Below, piece after piece: positions 44,791-55,111 of a stretch of 64,000 nucleotides of DNA; position 1 is the first letter of the stretch, and the number at the start of each line of letters is the position of its first letter. The notes beneath the pieces were generated by a model that saw nothing but the letters and a program-made list of their open reading frames with translations, ran no database searches and had not been told where the DNA came from. This stretch comes from Rhizocola hellebori (GTDB lineage: Bacteria > Actinomycetota > Actinomycetes > Mycobacteriales > Micromonosporaceae). The position numbers and the translations under genes are program-made. The stretch spans positions 1-64,000 of the forward strand of contig NZ_BONY01000050.1 of NCBI RefSeq assembly GCF_016862955.1, read 5' to 3'.

Positions 44791-45089
44791 GCGCGGGCCT
44801 TGGCACCGCGAAGGGGCTGGTGGAACGCATCGTGCAGGCGGCGCGGTTGAACTCCGGCTGTGCGGTCCGATGCGGATGTGTGTGGGCCCGTGCCGATGTT
44901 TGACTTCGTCCAGCCAAACAGCTGTGCCCTATGGCCTCTCTGTTGCTGAAGCCCGGCACGGTGGTTCGCGATCGCCTTGAAAGCGCGCACTAGCCTCCAT
45001 CCATCAAGGAGAAGAAATGAAGTAATGCGAGTACCGTGCCTTAGTTGGTTGAATGACGGCTTAACGTCGTTGAAATCGGGGCAGATGAC

Positions 45090-48000
45090 ATGAATCCACG
45101 CATCCAACTTCTTGGTCCGGTCCGCGGCTGGCTGGGTGACGCTGAGCTGGATCTGGGCTCGCCGCGTCAGAAGGGCCTGCTGGCGCTGCTCGCTCTCGCT
45201 GCGGGCCAGCCGCTGTCGCGGTCGTACCTGACCGAGTCGCTTTGGGGAGACGAACCTCCCGCCAGCCATGCCAACGTGATCCAGGTCTACGTGACGCGGC
45301 TGCGGCGGGCCTTCGAGCCGCACCGGCCCGCCCGCCATCCAGGCCAGGTCCTGACTGCCATCGGCGATGGTTACGCGCTGCGAATCGACCCTGGCGCGGT
45401 GGACGCATTGCGCTTCCGGCGAGGCCTCTCCCAGGCCGCGACGGCACGCCGAGCGGGCGATCACACTCGAGTCAGGTCGCTGCTCACGCCTGTTCTGGCC
45501 GAGTGGGCCAGCCCGCTGCAGGACGCCGCTTTCTTCAGCGATCAGAGGACCTTCGCGTCCCTTGTGGATGATCGCTGGACGGCCATCGCCTGGCACGCCG
45601 CAGCCACGATTGAGACCGGCGACGCCGCGCAGGTGCTTGCCCCGCTGAAGGAGGCGGCTGCAGCCCGGCCGTGGGACGAGGCGATCCAGGCGCTGCTGAT
45701 CCGTGCCTTGCACGCGGTTGGCCGCAGGGGCGACGCGATCAACACCTATCGCCGCATCCAACAGTCGTTGCGCGACGACCTCGGCGTCGAACCGGGACAG
45801 GAGCTCGTGGAGGCGTTCGGACTGGTGTTGTCCGACGCCACAGCGGAACCCGAGGTCCGCGAGCCGGTCGTGGTCGCGCAGCTGCTCCCGCGTACCGGCC
45901 ACTTCACCGGACGTCGCACCGAGCTGTCCAGCCTGCGATCCCTGCTTGAAGGACAGCACACCCGCGCGCAAATCGTCTGCGTCGAGGGCGGCCCTGGCGT
46001 CGGCAAGACCAGTCTGGCCCTGGAGCTCGCGCACTCGCTTGCGCCCCGCTTCGGCGACGGCCAGCTGTTCATCGATCTGCGCGGCCACGACCCCGCAGCC
46101 TCGGTTGGATGCGCAGAGGCGCTGGTGTACCTCCTGCGATCGCTGGGCACGGACGAGTCCCGGCTGCCAGAGGACCAAAACGAGCTGGCCGCACGCTACC
46201 GAACGGCAGTCGCGGGCCGCAGCTTGCTCGTCGTCCTGGACAACGCGGCCAGCACCGAGCAAATCCTGCCGCTGCTTCCGGCCACGCCATCGTGCGCGGT
46301 GATTGTGACCAGCCGCTACAGCCTGACCGCCTTGTCCACGCACCAGGCCGCCAACCGCCATCACCTCGGCATGCTGTCCATCGACGATTCAATATCATTG
46401 GTCGCCCTGGTCATCGGCGCGCAGCGCATAGCAGCCGAGCCAGAGGCCGCCGACGTACTGGCGCGGCTGTGCGGTGGCCTGCCGCTCGCGCTGCGAATCA
46501 CCGCCGCGAAGCTGCTCGCAGACCCGGATCGCAAACTCGAGTCCATGGCCACCGAACTCGCGCGTGAGCAGCAGCGGCTCGGCGGCCTGTCGGTCGAGGA
46601 CGGCGGGCGCAGCGTGCGAGGCGCGTTCCAGTGGTCATACCGAGCACTTTCCACGCCCGAGGCTCGTGCGTTCCGCCTGCTGAGCCTGCATCCCGGGACG
46701 ACGTTCGCCACCGATCTCGTCGCGGCGCTGACCCACCACACGGCCAAAGCCACGACCACCCTGCTGGCCCGTCTGGCGAGCGCCCACCTCATCGACGCCG
46801 TCGATGTCGGTCGATACCGTGTTCACGATCTGTTGCGCCTCTTCGCTGGTGAGCTACTAGAGTCGCAAGAGACCGCAGACCAGCGCGATGCAGCCCGGCA
46901 TCGCCTGCTGCACTGGTACCTCGATGTCGCCGACGGCTGCAACCGCCTGGTCACCCCACTAAACAATCTCGTCACCCGCCCCACCAAGTCCGAGCCACTG
47001 CCATTCGCGGCCGGTCAGAAGGCCGCATTGGCCTATCTGAGCGGCGAGGCGGACAACCTTCCGCTGGTCGTGCGCGACGCGTCCCGGCATGGTTTCGACC
47101 TCGAGTCCTGGCAATTGGCTTACCTCCTTTTCTCGTTCTACCTATCGTGTACCCGGCCGGCCGACTTCCTCGCATGCGCCAACTGGGGTCTGGGTGCCGC
47201 AAGGCGCACCGGCGACCGCCGCGCCGAAGGGATCATGCTGAACATTGCGGGCATCGCCGCCAACATCGCCCACCGAATGCAGGACTCGATCGATCTGCAC
47301 CAGCAGCAGCTCGCTATCTGGCAGGAACTGGGCGAACCCGCACGCGAGGCAGCGGCGTGGACCAACCTCGGCACCACCAAGGGATGGATGAACCGGCACA
47401 AAGAGTCGCTGGCGGCCTACCAGCATGCGCTCGAGCTTTACACTGCTGCCTGCGACACTGTCCGAAGTGGATATACACTCGACAATATCGGCAACAAGGC
47501 AAGGGACCTGGGCGACCTCGCCCTGAGCCAAGACAGCCTGCTGCGCGCGCTGGCGATCTGGCGCGAGGCAGGCTACCCCCAAGGCGAGGGGCAGGCCCTG
47601 TACGAACTCGGCAAGACGAAGTTTGCCGCCGGCGACCGGGCTGCCGCGCTCGAGCTGCTAAACCAGGCGCTTGGCTTGCAACGCGACATCGGAGACGACC
47701 GCATGGCCGCTTTGAGCCTGCACTGGATCGGCAAGATACACACACGCACGGGCGACCTCACGAAGGCCGCCGGCCACCTGGAGCAGGCGTTGGAACTGTT
47801 CCGCGGCATGCACGACGAGCATGGCGAGTCTGCAGTGCTGACCACCCTCGCGGCCGGCCTGACCGCCCAAAACGACCACTCCGGCGCGCACCAACTACTG
47901 AAACAGGCCTGGACGCTGCGCAAGCGCCTGCCCGACCCGCTGGAAGAGGGTCTACTACATGACGCGATCAGCACGCTCGCATCACACATGGGCGACACCC

Positions 48001-48110
48001 AACGAGCCGAAACCCACCGGGCCACGGCCAACACGAAGTTCGCCGAGGCCGACTGCGCTGAAGCCCGCCAAATGATGGGCGCAAACACAAAAGACCACAT
48101 CGCGCAGTGA
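45090..48110 (+). CDS. SARP-family regulator, AfsR-like (OmpR HTH, BTAD, NB-ARC, TPR)
   Basis: A 1006-residue protein. Residues about 1-95 are an OmpR-type winged helix (IQLLGPVRGWLGDAELDLGS, SLWGDEPPASHANVIQVYVT). About 100-255 is the bacterial transcriptional activator domain (DAINTYRRIQQSLRDDLGVE, PGQEL). About 270-560 is an NB-ARC ATPase with Walker A GGPGVGKTS, Walker B-like SLLVVLDN and GLPLALRI. The rest (about 700-990) holds TPR-like repeats (AAAWTNLGTTKGWMNRHKES, AALSLHWIGKIHTRTGDLTK). This is the AfsR architecture; the family activates secondary-metabolite or developmental genes by binding direct repeats near -35. No biosynthetic cluster is adjacent, so the target is elsewhere or pleiotropic. 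Confidence 0.95.
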   Translation: MNPRIQLLGPVRGWLGDAELDLGSPRQKGLLALLALAAGQPLSRSYLTESLWGDEPPASHANVIQVYVTRLRRAFEPHRPARHPGQVLTAIGDGYALRIDPGAVDALRFRRGLSQAATARRAGDHTRVRSLLTPVLAEWASPLQDAAFFSDQRTFASLVDDRWTAIAWHAAATIETGDAAQVLAPLKEAAAARPWDEAIQALLIRALHAVGRRGDAINTYRRIQQSLRDDLGVEPGQELVEAFGLVLSDATAEPEVREPVVVAQLLPRTGHFTGRRTELSSLRSLLEGQHTRAQIVCVEGGPGVGKTSLALELAHSLAPRFGDGQLFIDLRGHDPAASVGCAEALVYLLRSLGTDESRLPEDQNELAARYRTAVAGRSLLVVLDNAASTEQILPLLPATPSCAVIVTSRYSLTALSTHQAANRHHLGMLSIDDSISLVALVIGAQRIAAEPEAADVLARLCGGLPLALRITAAKLLADPDRKLESMATELAREQQRLGGLSVEDGGRSVRGAFQWSYRALSTPEARAFRLLSLHPGTTFATDLVAALTHHTAKATTTLLARLASAHLIDAVDVGRYRVHDLLRLFAGELLESQETADQRDAARHRLLHWYLDVADGCNRLVTPLNNLVTRPTKSEPLPFAAGQKAALAYLSGEADNLPLVVRDASRHGFDLESWQLAYLLFSFYLSCTRPADFLACANWGLGAARRTGDRRAEGIMLNIAGIAANIAHRMQDSIDLHQQQLAIWQELGEPAREAAAWTNLGTTKGWMNRHKESLAAYQHALELYTAACDTVRSGYTLDNIGNKARDLGDLALSQDSLLRALAIWREAGYPQGEGQALYELGKTKFAAGDRAAALELLNQALGLQRDIGDDRMAALSLHWIGKIHTRTGDLTKAAGHLEQALELFRGMHDEHGESAVLTTLAAGLTAQNDHSGAHQLLKQAWTLRKRLPDPLEEGLLHDAISTLASHMGDTQRAETHRATANTKFAEADCAEARQMMGANTKDHIAQ

Positions 48111-48223
48111 CCCGGCAGGCGATCAGCCGGCGAGTCCTTATCGGACGGCGTGAGCCCGGTCTCACTATGGAACGGTCATCGGACGACTCGATGTCGGTGG
48201 TGCATCGCGCTGATGGGCGTGCG

Positions 48224-49672
48224 TCATTGGCAGCGGCAGGCCGTGCCGAGGGCGTGGCCGGCTGGTGCGTTGGCTGCCTCCTGTACTTGGGCCAGGATCT
48301 TGGCTCGTTGTTGTGCGGTGATGAGCTTGCCGCGTGTGACGATGGCGTGGATGCGCTGGGTGTTGCGGATGTCGGTCAGCGGGTTGGCGTCGAGCACTAG
48401 CAGGTCGGCGACTTTGTTGGTCTCGACCGTGCCCATGGTGGTTTGCAGACCTTGAAAGCGAGCCGCGTCGGCGGTCATTGTGCGCAGCGCTCGTGCCGGG
48501 CTGAGCCCGGCTTGCACAAGCAGTTCGAGTTCGTCGTGGGCGGCGAAACCTGGGAACACAAAGGGATTGGGGGCGTCGGTGCCGCCGAGGATGCCCACGC
48601 CTGCCCGCTCCATCGCGGCGACCATGTCCATCCTGAAGCGTGTGAACGCGGGCGGTGGTGCAGCCCGGTTGAGGGAGGCGGTCCACCATTGGCGGGTGGC
48701 GTTGTCGATGTACTTCAGGCGCGGATCGTCGCGCAGCATGTCCGCCGGCACCGACGACACCCGCCTAACCGTCAGGGTTGGTGTCTGCCAGCAGTTCTTG
48801 TGCGCCATGAGGTCATACAGCGCCGCCGCCTTGCTTGGATCGTGAGCCAGCGACGCCTCCACTTCGGCCTCGTACATGAGGTCGAATAGGCCGCCCGGGT
48901 TTGCCCGGGAGCTGTGATAGTCGTTGAGCCGTTGCAGGATGCGGGTTTCGTGCACCGACGTCGCGGTCGGCATGCTGAACAGGTGCTCGAAGCTGCGCAT
49001 GCCCGCGGTGACCACGTCGCGTACCGGCAGGCGGATCGGCTGATGACCGGCGAAGGGCAGCCCGAGCCGGCCCGCCTCGTCGGCCAGGGCATAGAACGCC
49101 TCCTGCCCCAGGTAGGAATACACTTTGATGAAGTCGGCGTTGGCTAGCTTGGCGGCACGTACCGCGGCCCGGCCATCGGCCGCGGACACCGCCTCGGTGG
49201 CGCGTGGCGCCCAGACCGACTGCGCACCGTCGATGAGGTTGCTGGCGATGGTGAAGCGGGGCCCAAGCAGCTGGCCACGTTCGATGCGCTGCCTGACCGC
49301 ATGGGTTTGCGGCATACCCCACATTTCGCGGACGCTGGTCACACCGTTGGCGATATGCAGCGCAAGCGTGATCCGGTCGTTGAGACCGTCGTGGGTGTGC
49401 ATGTCCCACAATCCCGGGATGATGAATTTGCCGCGCACGTCGACGACCTCAGCCGGCGGCATTTGGGAATGGTGCCCGATCCAAGCAAGGCGATCCCCAG
49501 CCACCACGATGGTGGTGTCTGGCCGCGGGGGTGAGCCCGTTCCGTCGATCACCGTGGCCCCCGCAAGGACCAGAAGGTCGTCGTTGCGCAGGGGTTTTGA
49601 TCCGCCCATTGTGGCGGAGGAAGCGGCCGCTGCCAGCCACATCAGAAACCGCCGGCGGTTGTGAACGCTCAC
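48224..49672 (-). CDS. Exported amidohydrolase, Tat-type signal
   Basis: A protein of about 482 residues starting at GTG 49672. NRRRFLMWLAAAASSATMGG is a twin-arginine signal (RRxFL-type followed by a hydrophobic segment). The amidohydrolase barrel has the metal-binding HxH in PGLWDMHTHDG, Lys in NADFIKVYSYLG, His in GHQPIRLP and FEHLF, and the catalytic Asp in LGGTDAPNP. Imidazolonepropionase/prolidase-like members of this superfamily hydrolyse C-N bonds. TACATT 7 bases upstream of the GTG would be a -10 box for a leaderless transcript; a start at 49699 is also open. It is convergent with the SARP gene. Confidence 0.92.
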   Translation of the reverse strand: MSVHNRRRFLMWLAAAASSATMGGSKPLRNDDLLVLAGATVIDGTGSPPRPDTTIVVAGDRLAWIGHHSQMPPAEVVDVRGKFIIPGLWDMHTHDGLNDRITLALHIANGVTSVREMWGMPQTHAVRQRIERGQLLGPRFTIASNLIDGAQSVWAPRATEAVSAADGRAAVRAAKLANADFIKVYSYLGQEAFYALADEAGRLGLPFAGHQPIRLPVRDVVTAGMRSFEHLFSMPTATSVHETRILQRLNDYHSSRANPGGLFDLMYEAEVEASLAHDPSKAAALYDLMAHKNCWQTPTLTVRRVSSVPADMLRDDPRLKYIDNATRQWWTASLNRAAPPPAFTRFRMDMVAAMERAGVGILGGTDAPNPFVFPGFAAHDELELLVQAGLSPARALRTMTADAARFQGLQTTMGTVETNKVADLLVLDANPLTDIRNTQRIHAIVTRGKLITAQQRAKILAQVQEAANAPAGHALGTACRCQ

Positions 49673-50191
49673 ATCGACTAATGTATGGCCATAAGGCAAC
49701 CGAGGCCCGCCGACGATCAGTCAGTCATACAGTCACCCTCCTGCGGCGCACAGGCCAGACGATGGTCGGCCCGGCCGCCGATACCCACGCCCTAGCAGAC
49801 GCCCAGCCGAAGATCCTCACGCGGCCCGACTGAGGCCATTTTTGATCATGCGGCTTCTTCGGGCACGCGCCGACACCGGGCACGAACCCCCGTCGTCATC
49901 GCCGGCTCGACCTAGCGGCGGATCGTCCCGCGAGCCACGCCCAGCGATCCCGCCACGTCGCACGCCATGTTGCTCTCGACGCTGAACCGATGACGCCCGC
50001 AACGGGACTTGGTCCTAGTGGTCAATGCTGTCGTCGAGCGGGCTGGCCGACTCAGATCTCAGGGATCTGACCGTCTCACATGGGAACGGTCTTCGTACGC
50101 CGTCGCCGAGGAGTGGGCTCAGCGAATGGGTCGGCGCAGCGCGTTGTTGATCTGCGTGCGCAGCTATGCCGTACCTCGTCGATGGTTCTGG
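49673..50191. other. Gap with a trace of an HTH fragment
   Basis: Around 49910-49970 the minus strand reads MACDVAGSLGVARGTIRR then stops, like the first HTH helices of a resolvase or transposase. It is too short to assign. No other feature. Confidence 0.3.
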
Positions 50192-51286
50192 TCATGGGCT
50201 TGGCAGGGTGAGGATGGTGATGGCGTCTGGCTCGGCGATCGCCAGGCGTGTCCGGTCGGGATGCAGCGCGGCGATCGGCGTGGGAAAGTTGGTGTCCTCG
50301 TAACTGCCTTGCGTCGTGCCGATTGGCACGTCGGGCCATTCGGCGATCACGTCGCCGGTTATGGGGTCGAGCAGTTGCGGATGGCCGTAGAGCGTGATGA
50401 CGCGCGAGCCGCAGGCGATCAGGGTGCCCATCGGGTAGCCGACGGTGGCGCGGTGCAGCCAGCGGGATTGGCTGACGGACCAGACGCCCAGTTGTCGCGG
50501 GCCGAGCGCGTCGGCGTCGTCGAACAACGGTTCGTGGTCGGTAGTGGCGATGACGACACGGTCGGAGTCGAGCCAGCACGCCGCCGCGACATCGGTACAG
50601 TAGGCGTCGAGCGGCATGATGCCATCGCCGTCCAGAGCGCTCGCGTCGCGGACCGCCAGGTCAAGATCGAAGATCATTACCTCGTCGTTTCCGTACCTCT
50701 CGCCGGCCGTCATCAGGCGACGCCCGTCGGGGCTTATCGAGAGCCGAGATTGGTACACGTCGGGTTGATCACGTGGCCCGTCGGTTAGGCGTTGCCCGGT
50801 CTGTGCGTCGTCGATTTGCAGCACGTAGGGGTGGTCCGGGCAGTGCACCACGACCTCGCGTCCGTCGGATAGGGCGCCCAGCGCGATCGGATAGTCGATG
50901 GTGTCTGCGGCGCAGGGGTAGGGGTCGCGGGTCAGCTCACGCACGATCTCGCCGCCCTGCAACAGCAAGGCTTTCGTGCCGCGTTCGGCGTACACAGCCT
51001 GAAAGCGACCCGACGGTGAGACCAGCCCCCGATCGAAGGGAAGACCGAAGCTGCGCCGGATGCTGGGTATGTCCACCGTGCCGTCGAGACGCCAGCGGTC
51101 AGGGCCATCGGCGAAGTCGACAAGGTCGTCGCCGTCCCACCGCAGCGTAGTCACGGACCTGCCCGTAGCGACGCGCTGCACGGTCTCCACAGGCCCTCCC
51201 ACCCGAAGGCTCGATCCAGCCCACCTATCGACACGCAACGATAGTGCATCCGCCCGGCCCGGGCAGCGCAATTTCCACGCGGACAA
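50192..51286 (-). CDS. Beta-propeller-like hypothetical protein
   Basis: A protein of about 330-365 residues; the start is uncertain (TTG 51286, GTG 51202 or 51190). It is built of repeated blade-like units with SPDGRRLMTAGE, SPSGRFQAVYAER, HPDRTRLAIAEPD and ALSDGREVVVHCPD motifs, the S/HPDGxxL pattern of WD40/YncE/TolB-type propellers. No export signal is visible, so it is probably cytoplasmic, and no catalytic motif is present. Sequence between 51190 and 51286 still looks coding (WKLRCPGRADALSLRV), favouring a longer form. The stretch to 51841 holds no gene. Confidence 0.7.
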   Translation of the reverse strand: MSAWKLRCPGRADALSLRVDRWAGSSLRVGGPVETVQRVATGRSVTTLRWDGDDLVDFADGPDRWRLDGTVDIPSIRRSFGLPFDRGLVSPSGRFQAVYAERGTKALLLQGGEIVRELTRDPYPCAADTIDYPIALGALSDGREVVVHCPDHPYVLQIDDAQTGQRLTDGPRDQPDVYQSRLSISPDGRRLMTAGERYGNDEVMIFDLDLAVRDASALDGDGIMPLDAYCTDVAAACWLDSDRVVIATTDHEPLFDDADALGPRQLGVWSVSQSRWLHRATVGYPMGTLIACGSRVITLYGHPQLLDPITGDVIAEWPDVPIGTTQGSYEDTNFPTPIAALHPDRTRLAIAEPDAITILTLPSP

Positions 51287-51841
51287 TGGTTTCTGTACTG
51301 CTGTCGTCGGCCTTGCGGCGGCTACCCGCCCGCGGGTTCGTGACGCCAGGAAACGGCTAGTCCATGAGCTGGCTTGCCGGTAGTGCGCGCCAGCGGAGGA
51401 AGACGGCACTTGTTCCATCAGCGTTGCCTGTTGGGAACCGTGAGCGGATGCCGGCATCGCCGTCATCTTTCCGTTGCGCTTTTGACGTTGGCCGTGAGGG
51501 AACAACGGCTATCGGACGCCGTCGTCGCTGCGCGCCGACATCTCTTGCCGGTGCTGTCCTTGGGGGAACGGCCGATCGAACTTTCCGTTGCTGTGTCTGA
51601 AGCAACGTGCATCGCACAGCGCCGCCGAACCTTGATTTGGAGCTCAGCCTCATGCAAAACCGGTGATTGCAAAAAAGGTTCTTGCTGAATAGGTGTCATA
51701 GTTGAGCACCGATGATTGCCTCGGGTCGAACCACCACGGGTAAATTGGCTGGCCCGCTGCTACGGCCATGAGCAGAAGTGTTCTTGCTTGGCCTATGAGG
51801 CGCGCGTGTTTGGTGGACCTCACTCTGGTTGGATAGGGGGC

Positions 51842-52555
51842 GTGACTGATTGGGCATCGTTGCGGGATGCATACGGGTCTGCCGAGCGGGTGCCCCTTCT
51901 GTTGGCTGAGGCCGAGCGCGCAGCGGATGACGGCGATCCTTGGAACGAGTTGTGGCGTCGTCTTTGCCATCAGGGCACCGTGTACAGCGCCAGCTACGCC
52001 GCGCTGCCCGCGCTGGCCGAGATGAGCCGACGGCGTGCCCCGAGCGGGTACGTGCCCGCGTTGCACTTGGCCGCCGCAATCCTCGCCTCGAACGATGGTG
52101 CCGAGGATGCAGCTGCAGCCCGCCGACGTTACGAGACCGAGGTCGCCGACCTTCGCACCATGGCCAGTGTGAATCTTCAGCACGCGAAGGATGACACAGA
52201 GTTCGTGTACGGGCTGCAAGCGCTCATGGCCTTCGAGGATGGGGGTGTCTGGCAGCGAAACCTCGATCGGCTGACCGATGGCGAGTTGGAGTTCGACTGT
52301 CCATCGTGTGGCGAACATCTACTGATTAACCTCAATGACTCGGAAGTCACAGCCGAGAGTTTCTCAGACGGTTCGCTCGCGGCAACTGCGGTAACGCCGG
52401 TTGAGGCTCCCGCGGCCACAGTCGAAGGCCGGCTGCTCGCGCTCGCGCGTGCCAGCGACTGGCCCGAGGTCACCAGAAAACTGCCATACGTCTTCGGGAC
52501 TGTGGCCTGCCCACGCTGCCACGCGTCGTTCGCGATCCCTAAAGCGCTGACGTGA
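51842..52555 (+). CDS. Hypothetical protein with C-terminal zinc-ribbon-like CxxC pairs
   Basis: A 237-residue protein starting at GTG 51842 with AGGGGG just upstream. The N-terminal 120 residues are helical repeats (ASLRDAYGSAERVPLLLAEA, NELWRRLCHQGTVYSASYAA, LPALAEM), a pattern seen in actinomycete orphans with HEAT-like folds. The C-terminal part carries two CxxC knuckles, DCPSCGEHL and VACPRCHASF, separated by about 65 residues, which together can bind one zinc ion. Function unknown. An in-frame start 42 codons upstream lacks coding character. Confidence 0.65.
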   Translation: MTDWASLRDAYGSAERVPLLLAEAERAADDGDPWNELWRRLCHQGTVYSASYAALPALAEMSRRRAPSGYVPALHLAAAILASNDGAEDAAAARRRYETEVADLRTMASVNLQHAKDDTEFVYGLQALMAFEDGGVWQRNLDRLTDGELEFDCPSCGEHLLINLNDSEVTAESFSDGSLAATAVTPVEAPAATVEGRLLALARASDWPEVTRKLPYVFGTVACPRCHASFAIPKALT

Positions 52556-52744
52556 CGGCGCAGTGAGCATTCTGCTGCAACGGCGATGAGAGTCGGCCGA
52601 GAACTCAAGACACGTCGTCTTCGCGGCGCAGCTCGTCGACGCGGGAGCGCCGCCCGCATCGCCGGCCCGCCCCCATGGCAGCACTTTGTTGGGACCGGCC
52701 GTTGCGCGACCACGGCAGTCGAGGCAAACAGATCCCGAACTGAG

Positions 52745-55102
52745 TCACTGCCGTAGGACGGCTCCCGTTTGCGTTTCCAAGGCGGCCAAGCTGGCCGTTC
52801 TTGCCGCGCCGATGACTTCCGCGGTCAATGTCGAGCCACGCGGGCGCAATGTCACCCGCAGCGACACCGACCGGTGTCCTGCAGGCACCCAAGACCCCCG
52901 GAACTCGTCGACGAACTCGACACGATGCACCAGCGGATGGGACTGCGCCACCACGGATTCCAGCTCAGCCCACGCGATGCGTTCCGCCACCACGACTGAG
53001 AGGTCGAAGTCGGCCTCCGGCAGGTCAGCGATCGGCACGTAAGTGTTGTGCCGCGAAGGATGCGACACGAGCTTGCCGATATCGATTTCGGCATAGGCGA
53101 CGTGCACGCCGCCGTCGATTCCGGCCGCTCGCAGGCATCGCTTGTTCACCAGCCCGATGATGCCGGCCGTCTGGTCGTCCACGGTGATGCCCAGCCGGGC
53201 GACCGTGTCGGTCCAGGCCGGCCAAGGCGATTCGCCGAATCCTATCCCGACCAGATGCCCGTAGCGGTTCAGCATTTCGACGGTTCCCTTGGCACGCCTG
53301 AACAGTGCCGCGCCGTCTCCTCCCACCTGGCACATTCCCAGCTGTTTGTCCTGGCGTGGCAACACCTCGAAATGGCCTTTGTATGGCTCGTCCTGTCCGG
53401 CCCGGAACACGGTGCCCACCTCGAACAGCGCGAAACTGTCGTGGTAGCGCAGGTTGCCGACGATCGCCTCCAGCAGTGTCGGCAACAACGTGGGCCGCAG
53501 GTTGCCACGGTCCGGCGACGGGGCGCCCTCGAAGCGGATCAGCGGCAGGCCGTCTTGGCCTGCGGCGGCAAGGTACTGGTCGGCGGCCCAGGGATAGGTC
53601 ACGACCTCCTGCATTCCGGCCCGCGTGGCAAGCAGCTCGCGCAGAACCCGGTCGAGGGGACGCTGGTGAAGTTGGCGCACCGGACGCAGCGCCACGGTCA
53701 GCGCGGCGACCGGCAGATCGTCATACCCGCGGATGCGGGCGATCTCCTCGACAATGTCGTGCGGCAGCGAAATGTCCCCGGTCGAGCGCCAAGAAGGGGC
53801 GGTGACGGCCAGCTTGCCGTCCTGCGCGATCACGGCGAATCCCAGCGATTGCAGCACTGTTTGCGTCTTGGCCGCATCCACGTCCTCGCCGATACGCGAG
53901 CTGAGGAAATCCAGACCGACCTGCACCCGGGCAGGCTGTGTCGCCTCGACAATGACATCGTCGATGCCCTCAACGGTGACACCCGGGACCTGCTTTTCCA
54001 GCAGCGCCAGGTAAAGGCCAACCGCTGCGTCGACCCGGTCGGTGTCTAGACCCTTCTCGTAGCGTGCCGATGCCTCGGTGCGGATGCCAAGCTGCTGGGA
54101 GGCGCTGCGCACGGGCTGCGCACGGAACGTGGCGACCTCCAGGATCATCTGCCGGCTTGTGCTGATGACCGAGGATTCTGCCGCGCCGATAACTCCTGCC
54201 ACGCCCACCACCGCGTGCTGGTCACGCACCACCGGCAGGCCGGCGGGCAGTTGCGTGGGGCCGGTGAGCAGATCTGCTTTTGTGGCAGCGGTGGTGGCCA
54301 GCACTCTCAGCGGGAGCGTCACCCGTTCGGCGTCGTAGACGTGATTGGGTTGCCCAACGGTGAACATCACGTAGTTGCTGAGGTCCACCAGCGGGTTGAT
54401 GCTGTTCTCCCCTATCCGGGCCAGCCTGCTGCGCAGCCACAGCGGTGCCTCGCCGCTGTTGTCGGCGCTGAAGCGCACGGCGGCGAAACGCTGACACAGC
54501 TGCGGTTCGAGCTGTCCCACCAATCCTTGCCCGGCCGGTGGCCGGGCAGCGCACGGCAGCGCACGCAGTGGCAGGCCGTAGATCGCCGCGAACTCGCGGG
54601 CGACACCGTAATGCCCCCACAGGTCCGGGCGGTTGGTCAACGACTTGTTGTCGACCTCCAGCACGACATCGTCGAACCCGATCACCTCCGCCAGCCGAGC
54701 ACCGGCCGGCGGGTTGAGGTCGGTGAGGTCGAGCACCTCGCCGGCTGCGGATCGTGGAAACAGTTGGTGAAGCCGAAGGCCTGCAGCCGAACACAATTCC
54801 ACTTCACCCCCCGGGGCCACGGACACCGCCACGGCAACGAACCGGCCCGCTGCCACACCGGACAACACGGTCGTCACATTCACCGACTGCCCGCCCAGGT
54901 CGCACGTGACCTGGCTGCCTCCGCCGGAAGCCGAGGCCACAGCCACGATCCGGCCGACCACCACGTTTGCCAACCCTGCCGAGACATCGACAACGTCCTC
55001 GACCTCGACCGTCTTGAGCGTGAGCTGATGTGCCAGCTCCGTTGCCGGTACCCCCGCAGGGAGATCAACAAATTCGGAGATCCATTCAAGCGACAGTTTC
55101 AC
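52745..55102 (-). CDS. pheT: Phenylalanine-tRNA ligase beta subunit
   Basis: A 785-residue beta subunit of the alpha2-beta2 enzyme that charges tRNA-Phe. Domain order is intact. The N-terminal B1/tRNA-binding-like (EMAP) part (SLEWISEFVDLPAG, then NVVVGRIVAVAS) comes first. The B3/B4 editing domain follows (NKSLTNRPDLWGHYGVAREF). Then come B5 (RIGEDVDAAKTQTVLQSLGF), the catalytic-like core (PHDIVEEIARIRGYDD, ATRAGMQEVVTYPW) and the C-terminal ferredoxin-fold anticodon-binding domain (SFDLSVVV-type strand, FVDEFRGSWVPAGHRSVSLR, VTLRPR). It is somewhat shorter than the 820-840 residues usual in actinobacteria. Nine bases separate it from pheS, with GGAG between them. Confidence 0.96.
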   Translation of the reverse strand: MKLSLEWISEFVDLPAGVPATELAHQLTLKTVEVEDVVDVSAGLANVVVGRIVAVASASGGGSQVTCDLGGQSVNVTTVLSGVAAGRFVAVAVSVAPGGEVELCSAAGLRLHQLFPRSAAGEVLDLTDLNPPAGARLAEVIGFDDVVLEVDNKSLTNRPDLWGHYGVAREFAAIYGLPLRALPCAARPPAGQGLVGQLEPQLCQRFAAVRFSADNSGEAPLWLRSRLARIGENSINPLVDLSNYVMFTVGQPNHVYDAERVTLPLRVLATTAATKADLLTGPTQLPAGLPVVRDQHAVVGVAGVIGAAESSVISTSRQMILEVATFRAQPVRSASQQLGIRTEASARYEKGLDTDRVDAAVGLYLALLEKQVPGVTVEGIDDVIVEATQPARVQVGLDFLSSRIGEDVDAAKTQTVLQSLGFAVIAQDGKLAVTAPSWRSTGDISLPHDIVEEIARIRGYDDLPVAALTVALRPVRQLHQRPLDRVLRELLATRAGMQEVVTYPWAADQYLAAAGQDGLPLIRFEGAPSPDRGNLRPTLLPTLLEAIVGNLRYHDSFALFEVGTVFRAGQDEPYKGHFEVLPRQDKQLGMCQVGGDGAALFRRAKGTVEMLNRYGHLVGIGFGESPWPAWTDTVARLGITVDDQTAGIIGLVNKRCLRAAGIDGGVHVAYAEIDIGKLVSHPSRHNTYVPIADLPEADFDLSVVVAERIAWAELESVVAQSHPLVHRVEFVDEFRGSWVPAGHRSVSLRVTLRPRGSTLTAEVIGAARTASLAALETQTGAVLRQ

Positions 55103-55111
55103 GTGGTCTCC

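Noticed and set aside
44556-46364. Minus-strand frame of about 600 codons across the SARP start
   Set aside because: Its larger part is the complement of the SARP gene with Arg/Gln-rich shadow composition; only its last section carries a real IS5 remnant.
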